The notes under the pieces: model-generated
What the model was told of the DNA's origin: nothing
Databases searched by the model: none
What the model saw: the letters and a program-made list of their open reading frames with translations, nothing else
NCBI RefSeq assembly: GCF_010820665.1
Contig: NZ_JAAIKC010000010.1
Span: forward strand, 1 to 64,000
Length of the DNA: 64,000 nt
Reading direction: 5' to 3'
Origin: Paenibacillus sp. SYP-B3998
GTDB lineage: Bacteria > Bacillota > Bacilli > Paenibacillales > NBRC-103111
Position numbers and translations under genes: made by a program
Shown: piece by piece, positions 47,893 to 57,178 of the stretch
Position numbering within the stretch: position 1 is the stretch's first letter
Layout: every line of letters begins with the position of its first letter

Positions 47893-48164
47893 CTCAATCA
47901 CTCCTTATATTTTGGATAATCGGTAATACGACAAGAGGATTAATTTTGGAATTGTTTACTTTACTGTCCTTAGCATTTTCTCGGAATGAGACATGTAACT
48001 GACGCTGATCAGGTCGTGGCTGTGATATTTGGAAGAAATGTGCTCTAACATAGAATGTAAAAGCTGCTCGTCATAAAAACAAGCAACCTTTACATGCATA
48101 TAATTCCCTCAGGTACATATATTTGAACAGAATATATGTATGTACAAGCTGTGGAGTGATCTAG

Positions 48165-48340
48165 AGTGAACTTCTTCTTCTTACTCGGGACCTATGTATT
48201 TGGCTGATTGGCTTCATTATTGTGTTCCGCAAGCGTTTGACAATGTATGGCCGCCATGGCTCTAGGAATGTCTGTAGGGCTCGGAACAGGAACCTTAGCA
48301 GGGCTATGGCTCTCCGAGGCAAGTAAGTTAGAAGATTGAA
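48165..48340 (+). pseudogene. frameshifted remnant of a short membrane protein
   Basis: Piecing frames gives NFFFLLGTYVF, LIGFIIVFRKRLT and MAAMALGMSVGLGTGTLAGLWL then SEASKLED and stop. Two shifts (about 48201 and 48243) are needed. Two glycine-rich helices are evident. Family unknown. Confidence 0.4.
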
Positions 48341-48464
48341 ATCCTTAGTATTCGAATAGATTCAGTAACAGAAACGTAGCTTATACCGTTTTGGAATACC
48401 AAGGGTTATTGGAACCGAAACCTTGATCCAGACTTACACATTGCAGTCTCAGAAATCCAACAAC

Positions 48465-49250
48465 TTAGTTAGATTCGATTAACCTTTTCATCTTATGTTG
48501 AAGCGCAAAGTAGCTCATTAAGGCCATACTCACAAGAATGACGACTACGCTTGTCCATTGACCGGCCGTCCAATCCATTGCATATCTTGGCGAGTCCCCT
48601 CTGAGATACTCGAGAAGAAATCTCCCAATGGCGTACAGAATATTATAAGTTAGGAATAAAAAACCTTTAGGCAGAGGCTTTGTTTTCAATAAAAGCAATA
48701 TGGCGAATACGACCAGTCCCCACTGTCCCTCCCAGATCTCTGCCGGCCACAGCGGCTGGGCCCCATACTGTTCATAAGCTATAGTACCTTCCGGATATAC
48801 GATCCCAAAACCGCTGTTTGTTGGTGATCCAAATGCGTCTCCGTTTAAAAAACAGGCAATTCTCCCTATTGCCTGCCCAAGTATGATTGCAGGGGCCAAA
48901 ACATCGGCTAACTCCCAAAAAGAGATACGTTGCAACCTACAATAGAGTGCCGTTGTGAGAAAGCCACCTATCAATGCACCTTGAATGGATATACCACCAT
49001 TCCAGATCGCAAATATTTCCGAAATATTTTGCGAGTAATAATCCCATCGAAAGAAAAACACATGCCATATTCTTGCGCTAAGAATTGCCCCGAGTATGGC
49101 ATAGGTGACAAGGTTAGGGAGGTGATTTTGAAATTTAGTACCTCTTGCCAGAAAACTAGCTACACCAAATGCTAACAACACAGCTAGGGCCACAATCACT
49201 CCATACGAAGGAACGGGAAAATCACCAATATAGAACAATATAACTCTCAT
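48465..49250 (-). CDS. lgt: prolipoprotein diacylglyceryl transferase (island copy)
   Basis: The 261-residue, seven-helix enzyme attaches diacylglycerol to the lipobox cysteine of prolipoproteins. The signature motifs WNGGISIQGALIGG and GQAIGRIACFLNGDAFG are present with the catalytic-site His/Arg/Glu context, so it looks active. ATG 49250 is chosen because AAGGGGA lies 8 nt before it. It ends the CcdA-DsbD-TlpA operon. The island encodes a lipoprotein oxidase, a direct potential substrate. The chromosome will very likely have a second, housekeeping lgt. Confidence 0.9.
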   Translation of the reverse strand: MRVILFYIGDFPVPSYGVIVALAVLLAFGVASFLARGTKFQNHLPNLVTYAILGAILSARIWHVFFFRWDYYSQNISEIFAIWNGGISIQGALIGGFLTTALYCRLQRISFWELADVLAPAIILGQAIGRIACFLNGDAFGSPTNSGFGIVYPEGTIAYEQYGAQPLWPAEIWEGQWGLVVFAILLLLKTKPLPKGFLFLTYNILYAIGRFLLEYLRGDSPRYAMDWTAGQWTSVVVILVSMALMSYFALQHKMKRLIESN

Positions 49251-49365
49251 TTTCAAGTCCCCTTAATCGTTTTATAAGCCTGTTTTCTCTTCCGCTGAAG
49301 TAGTTCCTCTCTTACTAACGCATGATGTTTATTTTGATAACCCCCCCCTTTTCTTGGATATTACT

Positions 49366-50184
49366 TTAAGGTCGGACTTCGTTAACAGCAGCATCTCCTG
49401 AATTAGAAGGCAGTACCCCGGTGTTAACATGATGACTTTCCTTCCCTTCTACCTCTGTTTGATTTTGTTGTTGCTTTCTTAGCTTTATATTAGCGAGAAT
49501 TACACCAATCAGGATTAAAATCAAGTAAATCAACTGCTCCTTGGAAAGTCCGAGAACAAAGTTCGTTTTTCCTTTGAAGAGGGTGATTAACATCAGTCCC
49601 ACCATATAAGAAGTCAGAACGTTAATGAATAACTTGCCATCTCCGAGTTTTTTTTTGTTAATATAAGCAAATATCAACATCGGTAGCGTTGCAAACAGAA
49701 CATATATATTCAATGGATGATACTTAAAGGAAGGGTCTTCGATAGAAATCCCCCAAGGCAATGAGGTTAGAGACCCGTATCTCCATCCCAGCCATTGATA
49801 AATAAAAATGACCATAAGCAATCCCACAGATAAGAAATCGAAATAAAATAAATAGGATATCTGTAGTCGTTTCAGTTCCCTATATAGGTATATAAAAACG
49901 ATACTTAATCCTATCCATATACCAAGTTCAGACCCAGACATAATAATTACGCTCAATGGGTTCTTCCATAGGATCGAAGGTTGACTCAGAATCGGACTAA
50001 GCTTCCAACTAAAAAAAATAATGAATATGGCATTCAAAGTCTTATCTAAGACTGAAGTGGTGTTGAAAGTGGATTCTCTAAAAAAATATCGTGTTAGTAA
50101 GAAATAACTGAAGAACCCCGCGATGAACAGTAATAACAAATCTGTTCTAATCATAAATGGACCGAATTGAATGACATCGTTCAA
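49366..50184 (-). CDS. Lgt-like integral membrane protein of unknown activity
   Basis: The 272-residue protein has about seven helices. YGSLTSLPWGISIEDPSFKYHPLNIYVL resembles the C-terminal half of Lgt (PWG...RHPxQLYE), but the GGxSxxGG and GR..CFxNG motifs are absent, so diacylglyceryl transfer is unlikely. The tail is hydrophilic (KQQQNQTEVEGKESHH). Starts at TTG 50184 with AGGGGAG about 6 nt before. Sits between tlpA and lgt with short gaps, so it belongs to this operon. Confidence 0.65.
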   Translation of the reverse strand: MNDVIQFGPFMIRTDLLLLFIAGFFSYFLLTRYFFRESTFNTTSVLDKTLNAIFIIFFSWKLSPILSQPSILWKNPLSVIIMSGSELGIWIGLSIVFIYLYRELKRLQISYLFYFDFLSVGLLMVIFIYQWLGWRYGSLTSLPWGISIEDPSFKYHPLNIYVLFATLPMLIFAYINKKKLGDGKLFINVLTSYMVGLMLITLFKGKTNFVLGLSKEQLIYLILILIGVILANIKLRKQQQNQTEVEGKESHHVNTGVLPSNSGDAAVNEVRP

Positions 50185-50203
50185 TCATATCTCCCCTTTA
50201 TAC

Positions 50204-50716
50204 CTACTGAAGAAGCTGCTTAAACTTGTTTTCTAGAGAACTGGGGTCGGCTACTCCATATAATTTTTCCATAATAACGCCATCCTTGTTTATAAAAAAT
50301 GTAGTTGGTATAGGTTTTATTTGATATTTCCTTGATACTTCGCCGTCTACATCGAGCAAGATTGGGAAATTAATCCCGTATTCTTCTGCGAAGTCTTGCG
50401 CATCCTCAATCGTGTCGCTAGTGGTAACATTAACGGCATAAATCTCAATTTCATCTTTATATTTTCCGTACAATCTCACCAGTTCCGGTGCTTCTAGCTT
50501 ACAAGGTCCACACCAAGATGCCCAAAAATTAACAACTATAGGTTTATCCCCTAACTCTTCTAACGTATATGGGTTACCGTCCAACCCAGTTAGTGAAATA
50601 CTCGGTGCCTGGTATCCAACAGTGGGTAATTCCTCTTTATTTATCGGCTTATTTTGGTAAATGGCTAGGATCACCAGAATGACGACTATAATCAGTAGCA
50701 AGTACTGTCTCTTCAA
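50204..50716 (-). CDS. TlpA/ResA-like membrane-anchored thioredoxin
   Basis: The 170-residue protein has a signal anchor (about 5-22) and an extracytoplasmic thioredoxin fold with active site NFWASWCGPCKLE, cis-Pro in KPIPTTFFI, and the TlpA/ResA-type Glu insert. It reduces disulfides outside the cell using electrons from CcdA. TTG start with GGAGGG about 9 nt before. The two electron-transfer proteins encoded upstream are natural partners. Confidence 0.9.
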   Translation of the reverse strand: MKRQYLLLIIVVILVILAIYQNKPINKEELPTVGYQAPSISLTGLDGNPYTLEELGDKPIVVNFWASWCGPCKLEAPELVRLYGKYKDEIEIYAVNVTTSDTIEDAQDFAEEYGINFPILLDVDGEVSRKYQIKPIPTTFFINKDGVIMEKLYGVADPSSLENKFKQLLQ

Positions 50717-50733
50717 AATAAATCCCTCCTATG

Positions 50734-51474
50734 TCAAATAGACCAATATGTTATCGTATCATTGATACCAAAAATAATAAGAAAAACACCAGCTAATTTT
50801 TGGATATGGTTCCCCCATCGTTTGGCATGTTTGATCATAGTACGGTCTAAATTTAGTCCTATCGTTAGTCCGAGAAATAATAAAAACGGCATCGCTGTTC
50901 CAACTGCAAAAATTGGCGGAAGGATCACTCCATAAGATGACTGTAATGAAATGGGCATTAAGGTTCCAAAAAACAATACATACATCGTCGGGCAAAACCC
51001 TAAGGAGAAGGCAACTCCCAAAAGAAAAGCACCTCCTGTCCCGCCTACTCTCTCTGATTGCTTACTAATGAGGTTCGAGAGTCGAACACCAATCTGCAAT
51101 CGGAACGAAAACCAACCAAGTAGGAAAGCACCGACTACAATAAGTAAGGGTCCAAGTAATTTTCTGGCGAATGCGAGAAGGTATATCGATTCGTTAGCCA
51201 GTTGCTGTCCAAATATCCAAAATAACGTTCCTAGTATGATAAAAACAAGCATTTTCCCAACTAAATACATGAATGTTTCTTTCCAGGATAGTTGTTCCTG
51301 CGCTTGCCGATTACCGAAATAGGTAATTGCAGCAATGTTAGCAGAGATTTGACAAGGCGCGAGTGAACCGACAAATCCTAGAAATAGAGCCGCGAACAAA
51401 GCAAACTCCGTGTTCGCTGCATTAATAAATGGCTGGGTTATGAAAGTACTGAGTTGGCTTAAAAATGAATACAT
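50734..51474 (-). CDS. CcdA/DsbD-like transmembrane electron-transfer protein (second copy)
   Basis: The 246-residue protein has six predicted helices and two paired cysteine motifs, GSLAPCQIS and GFCPTMYV, in the positions of the redox pair of CcdA/DsbD. It is less like classical CcdA than its neighbour and belongs to the sulfite-exporter/DsbD-like superfamily. GGAGAGG precedes the ATG. It lies 15 nt downstream of ccdA, so the operon encodes two different thiol transducers. Confidence 0.78.
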   Translation of the reverse strand: MYSFLSQLSTFITQPFINAANTEFALFAALFLGFVGSLAPCQISANIAAITYFGNRQAQEQLSWKETFMYLVGKMLVFIILGTLFWIFGQQLANESIYLLAFARKLLGPLLIVVGAFLLGWFSFRLQIGVRLSNLISKQSERVGGTGGAFLLGVAFSLGFCPTMYVLFFGTLMPISLQSSYGVILPPIFAVGTAMPFLLFLGLTIGLNLDRTMIKHAKRWGNHIQKLAGVFLIIFGINDTITYWSI

Positions 51475-51488
51475 CTTAGAATCCTCTC

Positions 51489-52202
51489 CTAAAACCCGGT
51501 GAACCCACCGTATTTATCAATAAGAAAGACTGTGATCGAAGTCATTTTGTCTGTATATAATAAAAACGCGGTCAAAACCATAAGTGCTCCACCAGCCCTC
51601 ATCATGTGACGAGAGTGAGTTTGTAATCCTTTCACTTTTCCCAAAAAGAAAGCCATAATGACAAAAGGCAAGGCAAAACCTATTGTATATGCGGCTGTAT
51701 ATAAAACAGCTTGACTAGGACTGCTGACTCCTAAAGTTAGGACTGCTGCTAGAATAGGCCCAATACATGGTGTCCACCCCGCTGCATATGTGATGCCAAC
51801 CAAAACGGAACCTAAGTAACCTGTAGGTTTAGCATTATGTTGATATCGTACTTCCTTCATTAAAAATGTAGGCTTAAAAATACCCATCATGATCAATCCC
51901 ATTATGGCGATAAAAATAGCACCGAGTTGGCGGATTAAATCACGATTATTAGAAAATAAGGTCCCTAAAAAACTGGCTGACAATCCTAATGCAAAAAATA
52001 TAATGGAAAAACCTAGAACAAAAAATAAGGTGTGGAGTAAAGCTCGCTTTTGCAATCCCCCTCTTTCCTCACGAAGTTCTTTAACTGAAACCCCTGTAAT
52101 GTAAGATATGAATGAAGGATATAGCGGCAAACAACAAGGTGAGATAAAGGAAAGAAATCCGGCCCCAAATACGATCCATACCGTTAAGTCGCTTACGTTC
52201 AA
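51489..52202 (-). CDS. ccdA: cytochrome c biogenesis/thiol-disulfide transporter CcdA
   Basis: The 238-residue protein has six helices with the classical motifs SFISPCCLPLYPSF and AAGWTPCIGPILA. It moves reducing power from cytoplasmic thioredoxin to extracytoplasmic TlpA/ResA proteins. The longer frame from 52232 would run through the operator; TTG 52202 is chosen because GAGGAGGTG lies 6-7 nt before it. It is the first gene of the operon behind operator 3. Confidence 0.9.
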   Translation of the reverse strand: MNVSDLTVWIVFGAGFLSFISPCCLPLYPSFISYITGVSVKELREERGGLQKRALLHTLFFVLGFSIIFFALGLSASFLGTLFSNNRDLIRQLGAIFIAIMGLIMMGIFKPTFLMKEVRYQHNAKPTGYLGSVLVGITYAAGWTPCIGPILAAVLTLGVSSPSQAVLYTAAYTIGFALPFVIMAFFLGKVKGLQTHSRHMMRAGGALMVLTAFLLYTDKMTSITVFLIDKYGGFTGF

Positions 52203-52222
52203 TGTTATCACCTCCTCTAAAA

Positions 52223-52239
52223 TACTACGCATTGTAGTA
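52223..52239. promoter_or_regulatory. BlaI/CopY-type operator 3
   Basis: TACTACG-CAT-TGTAGTA, one mismatch in one arm. It lies 21 bp upstream of the ccdA start, between ccdA and the M56 gene. Confidence 0.8.
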
Positions 52240-52263
52240 TTTATATGTATAAAGAAAAGCAGG

Positions 52264-53124
52264 TCATGAACACCCGCCCCAAACAGCTACTGTCATTAGA
52301 AAGGTCATACATAAAGAAATCGCGATCGGCCTAAAGTGGAAGAATGGCACTTGAATCGGCTTTTCAGGCTGAAGTACTTGCAGCATTCTGTAATTAACTG
52401 CAACATTTGCAAAATGAACGCCTACTGCTGGTTCGAAAGTATCTTTCCTTTCAGTAAGCTTTACTAAGACACTCCCAAGAACATATTCGGTTCCCATCAT
52501 TTTAATCACATAACGGTCTGCAAGTAGTTCTTTCCATGTTTTATAATAGTGATGAAAACACTTAAAGATAGGGATGTATCCTAAGCCTACGACCAAGAGA
52601 GTGGAAATAAATATCTTTAAAGGGTCCCGTCTCATACAGTGGTATCTCTCATGCTGTAATATGGCTTGTACTTCATTGACCGAGTAGGAATTTAAAACAC
52701 CAGTGGATACTATAATCTTTGGCCTAATCATGCCCATCGTTAGTGCAATAAATGAATCATCACTAACAACTACCAATTCATAGCCCCACTTGCGATATTT
52801 AACATTCAATCGACGCGTTAGTTTTTTATCCTGTTTATTTTGAAAAGCAACTGACCATTTGATTGTCAAATAAATTTGCTTAACAAGCCTCCATAAAACC
52901 CTTGTAACGGTATATAGGATGAACGAGTTAATCATCATTTTTACGGTTATATGAGGGTATGTATTTTCATCCATTAGAGATAAACAATACTGAAATAAAT
53001 TCCAGCCTAATTGAACCCCAAATAGTTGGTGTGCAACAAAAAAGCCCATCTGCATAAACAGAATCATGATAAAAAGTCCCATAAGGATCGATACCGATTT
53101 GTATTTCAAATGATCGATATTCAT
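52264..53124 (-). CDS. M56-family membrane metallopeptidase (BlaR1-like, without sensor domain)
   Basis: The 286-residue protein has about four helices and a zinc protease motif His158-Glu-Arg-Tyr-His162 (LQHERYHC) with a downstream Glu in WKELLADRY. It corresponds to the protease part of BlaR1/MecR1 but lacks the C-terminal penicillin-binding domain, so another signal must activate it. Its ATG overlaps the blaI stop by 4 nt. By family knowledge, activation leads to cleavage of the BlaI-type repressor. Confidence 0.88.
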   Translation of the reverse strand: MNIDHLKYKSVSILMGLFIMILFMQMGFFVAHQLFGVQLGWNLFQYCLSLMDENTYPHITVKMMINSFILYTVTRVLWRLVKQIYLTIKWSVAFQNKQDKKLTRRLNVKYRKWGYELVVVSDDSFIALTMGMIRPKIIVSTGVLNSYSVNEVQAILQHERYHCMRRDPLKIFISTLLVVGLGYIPIFKCFHHYYKTWKELLADRYVIKMMGTEYVLGSVLVKLTERKDTFEPAVGVHFANVAVNYRMLQVLQPEKPIQVPFFHFRPIAISLCMTFLMTVAVWGGCS

Positions 53125-53552
53125 TTGTTTTTCCTTTTCTGAATCATGGTTAGTTTTTCCTGAAGTCTAACAAGTATTTCTGAATCAACTTCCTCTAAAG
53201 CCTCCACCATATGATTAACTACAAGATCCCCGTATTCATGAATAAGTCCATGAGTAACAGCTTTAGTTTGCTCATTAATAAACTGTTCTTTGGTAAGCGT
53301 TGCCGCGTATTGGGAAACTCTCCCTCTACCTCGCCCTTCTGACTTTTTATCCAAGTGGCCTTTTTCATGCAATCGGGTTAATACGGTCATTACAGCAGTT
53401 AAGCTAATGGGATGGTCTTTGTTTACTAAGGTTTGAACTTCTTTTACCGTAAACCCTTCACTTGACCATAAGATCTCCATAATTTTTGCCTCTAGAGGTC
53501 CAAAAAAACGATTTAACCCCTCTTCATTCACATTATACTTTTTTATTTTCAA
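53121..53552 (-). CDS. BlaI/MecI/CopY-family repressor
   Basis: The 143-residue winged-helix repressor has the family pattern LGPLEAKIMEILW-like (FFGPLEAKIMEILWSS), SLTAVMTVLTRLHEKGHLDKK and a C-terminal dimerisation helix. The CxCxxxxCxC metal site of CopY is absent, so control more likely runs through the M56 protease than through direct copper binding. Starts at TTG 53552. Operator 4 lies 18 bp upstream, so it represses itself. Five matching palindromes in the island are its probable targets. Confidence 0.9.
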   Translation of the reverse strand: MKIKKYNVNEEGLNRFFGPLEAKIMEILWSSEGFTVKEVQTLVNKDHPISLTAVMTVLTRLHEKGHLDKKSEGRGRGRVSQYAATLTKEQFINEQTKAVTHGLIHEYGDLVVNHMVEALEEVDSEILVRLQEKLTMIQKRKNK

Positions 53553-53569
53553 TTATTATCACATCCCGA

Positions 53570-53586
53570 TACTACAAATTGTAGTA
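53570..53586. promoter_or_regulatory. BlaI/CopY-type operator 4 (divergent)
   Basis: TACTACA-AAT-TGTAGTA, perfect arms. It lies between the repressor gene (minus) and the multicopper oxidase (plus) and can control both. Confidence 0.88.
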
Positions 53587-53696
53587 TATTTTAAACGATC
53601 GAGTCAATGACAATAAATGATTTGACGGAACTTCACAGATTCTACACATCGAATCTGTATGATCAGAATATACCAATATTCTATACGGAGGTAACT

Positions 53697-55280
53697 ATGA
53701 AACTAAATACTCTTATTAAACTTGTTGTACTAACGGGTGCATTAGCAGCGATTTTATCTGCATGTACATCAGGTAATGGCATGAAAGGCATGGACCATTC
53801 TAAGATGGGGCAGACCATGAATACGCAAAGCAGTACTCCTGAGGGGACCCCTACTGGTAATGTGGAAACATTAACAGGAAAGGAATTCAATCTCACTGCA
53901 ATGGCTGCAACCCTGGATACGGGTTCCGGCAAGATTATTCCGGTGTGGAGCTTTAACAATTCCGTACCTGGACCTCAAATACGCGTTAAAAAAGGTGATG
54001 TAGTAAAAGTTAATTTAAAAAACGAACTACCTGAACCTGTCTCCATTCATTGGCACGGAATACCAGTACCTAATCATATGGACGGTATACCAGGTATAAC
54101 GCAAAATGCAGTACAACCCGGTCAAACATTTACCTATGAATTTAAAGCAGATGACCCCGGTACGTACTGGTACCATTCGCACCAAGATAGCGTAAATCAA
54201 GTGGATCGCGGTCTATACGGATCCATCATTGTAGAAGATGATATACAAACAGATCGTGATTATACACTTGTTTTAGATGAGTGGAATAGTTCTGGGATGA
54301 GTATGCCATCCACGTCAAAAATGGACATGTCGACAATGGATCATTCCAAGATGAATATGGACAATTCCAAAAATACCTCTACACCAACAACTGCTGCGGC
54401 AAGCCACGATATGAATAGTATGTATGATCTATTTACGATCAATGGGAAAACGGGTGAGAAGTTTAATAAACTTCTTGTGAAAAAAGACGAGAAAGTCCGA
54501 ATTCGGTTAATCAATGCAGGATTTATGTCCCATAAGCTGCATATTCATGGTCAAGAATTTAAGGTTATCTCAACGGATGGGCAGCTCATTAATAATCCAT
54601 CTGTAATAACGGATCAACTCATTGCAATTGCACCAGGTGAAAGATATGATGTCGAATTTGTAGCCAATAACCCTGGGCAATGGTATATCGAAGAGCACGG
54701 AAAAGAAGCTGCCGTCAAAGGAATGAAGGCTATGATTCAATATGAAGGCATCGACGCTTCTAAAGATCAAGCCAATGAGACAGCAGAACTTCCTACTCTA
54801 GATATCGCTAAGTATGGCCAAGCATCACAGGCAAAATTCTCTCTTAATCAAAAATATGACCTCGAATATACAATGGACTTTAACACCAAGGAACAAAAAG
54901 GTGAAGCCGTGTATACGATTAACGACAAGCTCTATCCTAATACCGAAATGCTCAAAGTTAACAAAGGTGATCTTGTCAAAGTTAAATTCGTGAATAATTC
55001 TAAATCGGATGATCATCCGATGCATCTGCACGGTCACTTCTTCCAAGTTCTAAGCAAGAACGGAAAACCGCTGGAAGGTTCTCCAATCATTAAAGACACG
55101 TTGAATGTTAAACCAGGTGAAGAGTACGAGGTCGCATTTGAGGCCGACAATCCTGGGGACTGGATGTTCCATTGCCACGACTTGCATCATGCTTCTGCTG
55201 GTATGGTAACCCATCTCTTATATAATAATTTCAAACCTAATTTCGTTCCAGATCCGAAAGCAGGCAATAAACCTGAATAA
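53697..55280 (+). CDS. lipoprotein multicopper oxidase (CopA/PcoA-like)
   Basis: The 527-residue exported enzyme has a lipoprotein signal with lipobox LSAC (Cys23). Three cupredoxin domains carry the copper ligands SIHWHGIP, WYHSHQ, HPMHLHGHFF and MFHCHDLHHASAGM. A Met/His-rich insert (about 200-240; MSMPSTSKMDMSTMDHSKM) resembles copper-handling segments of CopA/PcoA and CueO. It probably oxidises Cu(I) or phenolic/metal substrates at the membrane surface. ATG 53697 has GGAGG 5-9 nt before it; the longer frame from 53607 has no such site. Controlled from operator 4. Confidence 0.92.
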   Translation: MKLNTLIKLVVLTGALAAILSACTSGNGMKGMDHSKMGQTMNTQSSTPEGTPTGNVETLTGKEFNLTAMAATLDTGSGKIIPVWSFNNSVPGPQIRVKKGDVVKVNLKNELPEPVSIHWHGIPVPNHMDGIPGITQNAVQPGQTFTYEFKADDPGTYWYHSHQDSVNQVDRGLYGSIIVEDDIQTDRDYTLVLDEWNSSGMSMPSTSKMDMSTMDHSKMNMDNSKNTSTPTTAAASHDMNSMYDLFTINGKTGEKFNKLLVKKDEKVRIRLINAGFMSHKLHIHGQEFKVISTDGQLINNPSVITDQLIAIAPGERYDVEFVANNPGQWYIEEHGKEAAVKGMKAMIQYEGIDASKDQANETAELPTLDIAKYGQASQAKFSLNQKYDLEYTMDFNTKEQKGEAVYTINDKLYPNTEMLKVNKGDLVKVKFVNNSKSDDHPMHLHGHFFQVLSKNGKPLEGSPIIKDTLNVKPGEEYEVAFEADNPGDWMFHCHDLHHASAGMVTHLLYNNFKPNFVPDPKAGNKPE

Positions 55281-55288
55281 ATATAAGG

Positions 55289-55326
55289 AGAAGGAATTCT
55301 ACCATATCAAGGTATGAATTCCTTCT
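55289..55326 (+). terminator. terminator after the multicopper oxidase
   Basis: AGAAGGAATTC pairs with GAATTCCTTCT, with inner ACC/GGT pairing, followed by TTAAATC. The stem overlaps the region just before the C39 gene, so read-through may link them. Confidence 0.65.
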
Positions 55327-55357
55327 TTAAATCTTACAACATACAAGGATGATTCAG

Positions 55358-56191
55358 ATGCTCGTTACCGGTTTAAAATTATTGCTTTCTACCATATTGA
55401 TCGTAGGACTTGCCTTCTTTAGCGGACTATTAAGCATCCTTTTGTATTTCAAGGTTTCAGGGAAGGAACCCGAGTTTGGGTTTGGGGATGCCATAGCTTC
55501 TGCGGCCATTCAACCTTTAAAAGTGGAGCCAATACCTGCAGACAATCAACCGCAGCAGCCTGCACCGAAGGAAATTAAAAAAAAGATGATGATAGACGCG
55601 CCATTAGTCTTACAAAACCCTGAGCTTCCCTCAGGTTGCGAGCTGGTCTCACTTACCATGCTGCTACAATTTTATGGGATAAAAAAGGGGAAAATGGATC
55701 TTCTACCGGAAATGAAGGTAGATACGACACCTCTACAGCGGAATAAAGATGGGACTATCGCCTATTGGGGAAATCCTAATTCAGGATATGTCGGTGATAT
55801 TACCGGTAAGAAGAAGGGGTTCGGGATTTATCATGCTGCATTATTTGATCTACTTGCAAAATATGTGCCTTCAGCTGCTGACTTAACAGGAACAACATTC
55901 AATAAACTGGAGGAAAAAGTATCTGAAGGTATACCTGTTGTCGTGTGGACAACAATCCCTTTCACAGTCCCCAATGAAAACCAATGGGTAGTATGGGACT
56001 CTCCCCTTGGACCCATAAAAACAACGTTTATTGAACATGCTGTTCTTCTTGTTGGCTATGATGAGGAACATGTATATGTCAACGATCCACTCAGTGGGAG
56101 GAAGCAATATCAAATCGAAAAACAACGATTTATTAAGACCTGGGATGCGATGGGACGTCAGGCGCTAACCTATACGAAGAAGGAGGCATAA
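55358..56191 (+). CDS. membrane-anchored C39-like peptidase
   Basis: The 277-residue protein has an N-terminal transmembrane anchor (about 8-35), a Pro-rich stalk, and a Peptidase_C39_2 domain: catalytic Cys in LPSGCELVSLTMLL, His in IEHAVLLVGYD and Asn/Asp in YVNDPLSG. It faces outward. ATG 55358 is chosen because AAGGA lies 8 nt before it; the ATG at 55349 overlaps that site. The substrate is unknown; location directly behind the oxidase suggests a role on exported proteins. Confidence 0.82.
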   Translation: MLVTGLKLLLSTILIVGLAFFSGLLSILLYFKVSGKEPEFGFGDAIASAAIQPLKVEPIPADNQPQQPAPKEIKKKMMIDAPLVLQNPELPSGCELVSLTMLLQFYGIKKGKMDLLPEMKVDTTPLQRNKDGTIAYWGNPNSGYVGDITGKKKGFGIYHAALFDLLAKYVPSAADLTGTTFNKLEEKVSEGIPVVVWTTIPFTVPNENQWVVWDSPLGPIKTTFIEHAVLLVGYDEEHVYVNDPLSGRKQYQIEKQRFIKTWDAMGRQALTYTKKEA

Positions 56192-56208
56192 ATTTGCCTC
56201 CTTCTTCG
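56175..56208. terminator. bidirectional hairpin between convergent genes
   Basis: A perfect 14-bp stem, CGAAGAAGGAGGCA with TGCCTCCTTCTTCG, around a 6-nt loop. It starts within the last codons of the C39 gene. Confidence 0.7.
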
Positions 56209-56257
56209 CACTTTAAATGGTAACATCTCTTCTACTCTTCGAACGTCCCAATCCACT

Positions 56258-57166
56258 TTATTTTCGCTCTGACCAGCTATTACCACTATCGGTGCTTTCA
56301 TACGCGGTTAGTTTATCCGTGAGAATTAACAGTTTATTATCATCGGACCTAGAACCTTCGATACCTAACGGCATTTTACCGTTTAGTTGTACATGTATAG
56401 GATTCCAGGATTTTAGATCCTTGGACATAAGTATACCGCTCTCACCTACTGCAAACACCGAGCCATTTTCCAATGTTAACAACTGAAAAGCCGGCTCATT
56501 GTTTACTTTCGTTTCTTTTAATGCTCCATTAATGTTGTCATATCGATAAATACCAGTCTCGGTTGCAACAAGAACGGACGTATCGCTATCGGGTGCTAGT
56601 GCAATTGAATAAGCATCCTGTTGAATAGAACCAGCTTCTTTCCAGCTTTGTCCTCCATCTTTGGTTTCAAACAAGTTTTTTCCCTTTCCGGCTAACAAAG
56701 TAATCAGATGATTCGGATCACGCGGATTCATGGTAAGTTGGTGTGCATCTGGTACATCCGGTTTGGGTTTGTTAGGTAGGCCATTTTCCGCTGCCTCCCA
56801 TGTTTTCCCCCCATCAGTTGTCCTTTTTACAAATCCATGACCGGAAACAGCCATCGTATCCGTTTGATTTGGGTTTATTTCCAGACCCATGACATCATTA
56901 CTGCCCAATGGAGGAACTGCTTTTATCCATTTTCCATTACGCGACTCATATATACCCTTATGTGTCCCCAACCATAGCGTGCTTTCATCCGGTGAATAAC
57001 TAAAAGTATGAGGATGATTGGATCCATCCGCTTTATATTCATCCGTTACTTGAGAATCCGATTTATCCAGCATTCCCCAGATCACCAGACCTAGAAATGC
57101 TGCAATCACTATAACGAAAATCCATCCTAGACTGAAAGACGAACTCTTTTTTTGGCCCTTTGTCAT
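56258..57166 (-). CDS. membrane-anchored BNR/sialidase-like beta-propeller protein
   Basis: The 302-residue protein has a signal anchor (about 14-33) and an extracytoplasmic propeller with repeated TTDGGKTWE, TKDGGQSWKE and TDSGNSWSE (Asp-box/BNR) motifs. It resembles the F510_1955/VPS10-like family found near metal genes in Bacillales; no enzymatic residues are evident. It follows the VTT gene by 12 nt and so falls under operator 5. Probably a sensor, scaffold or assembly factor. Confidence 0.7.
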   Translation of the reverse strand: MTKGQKKSSSFSLGWIFVIVIAAFLGLVIWGMLDKSDSQVTDEYKADGSNHPHTFSYSPDESTLWLGTHKGIYESRNGKWIKAVPPLGSNDVMGLEINPNQTDTMAVSGHGFVKRTTDGGKTWEAAENGLPNKPKPDVPDAHQLTMNPRDPNHLITLLAGKGKNLFETKDGGQSWKEAGSIQQDAYSIALAPDSDTSVLVATETGIYRYDNINGALKETKVNNEPAFQLLTLENGSVFAVGESGILMSKDLKSWNPIHVQLNGKMPLGIEGSRSDDNKLLILTDKLTAYESTDSGNSWSERK

Positions 57167-57178
57167 ATACCATGCTCC

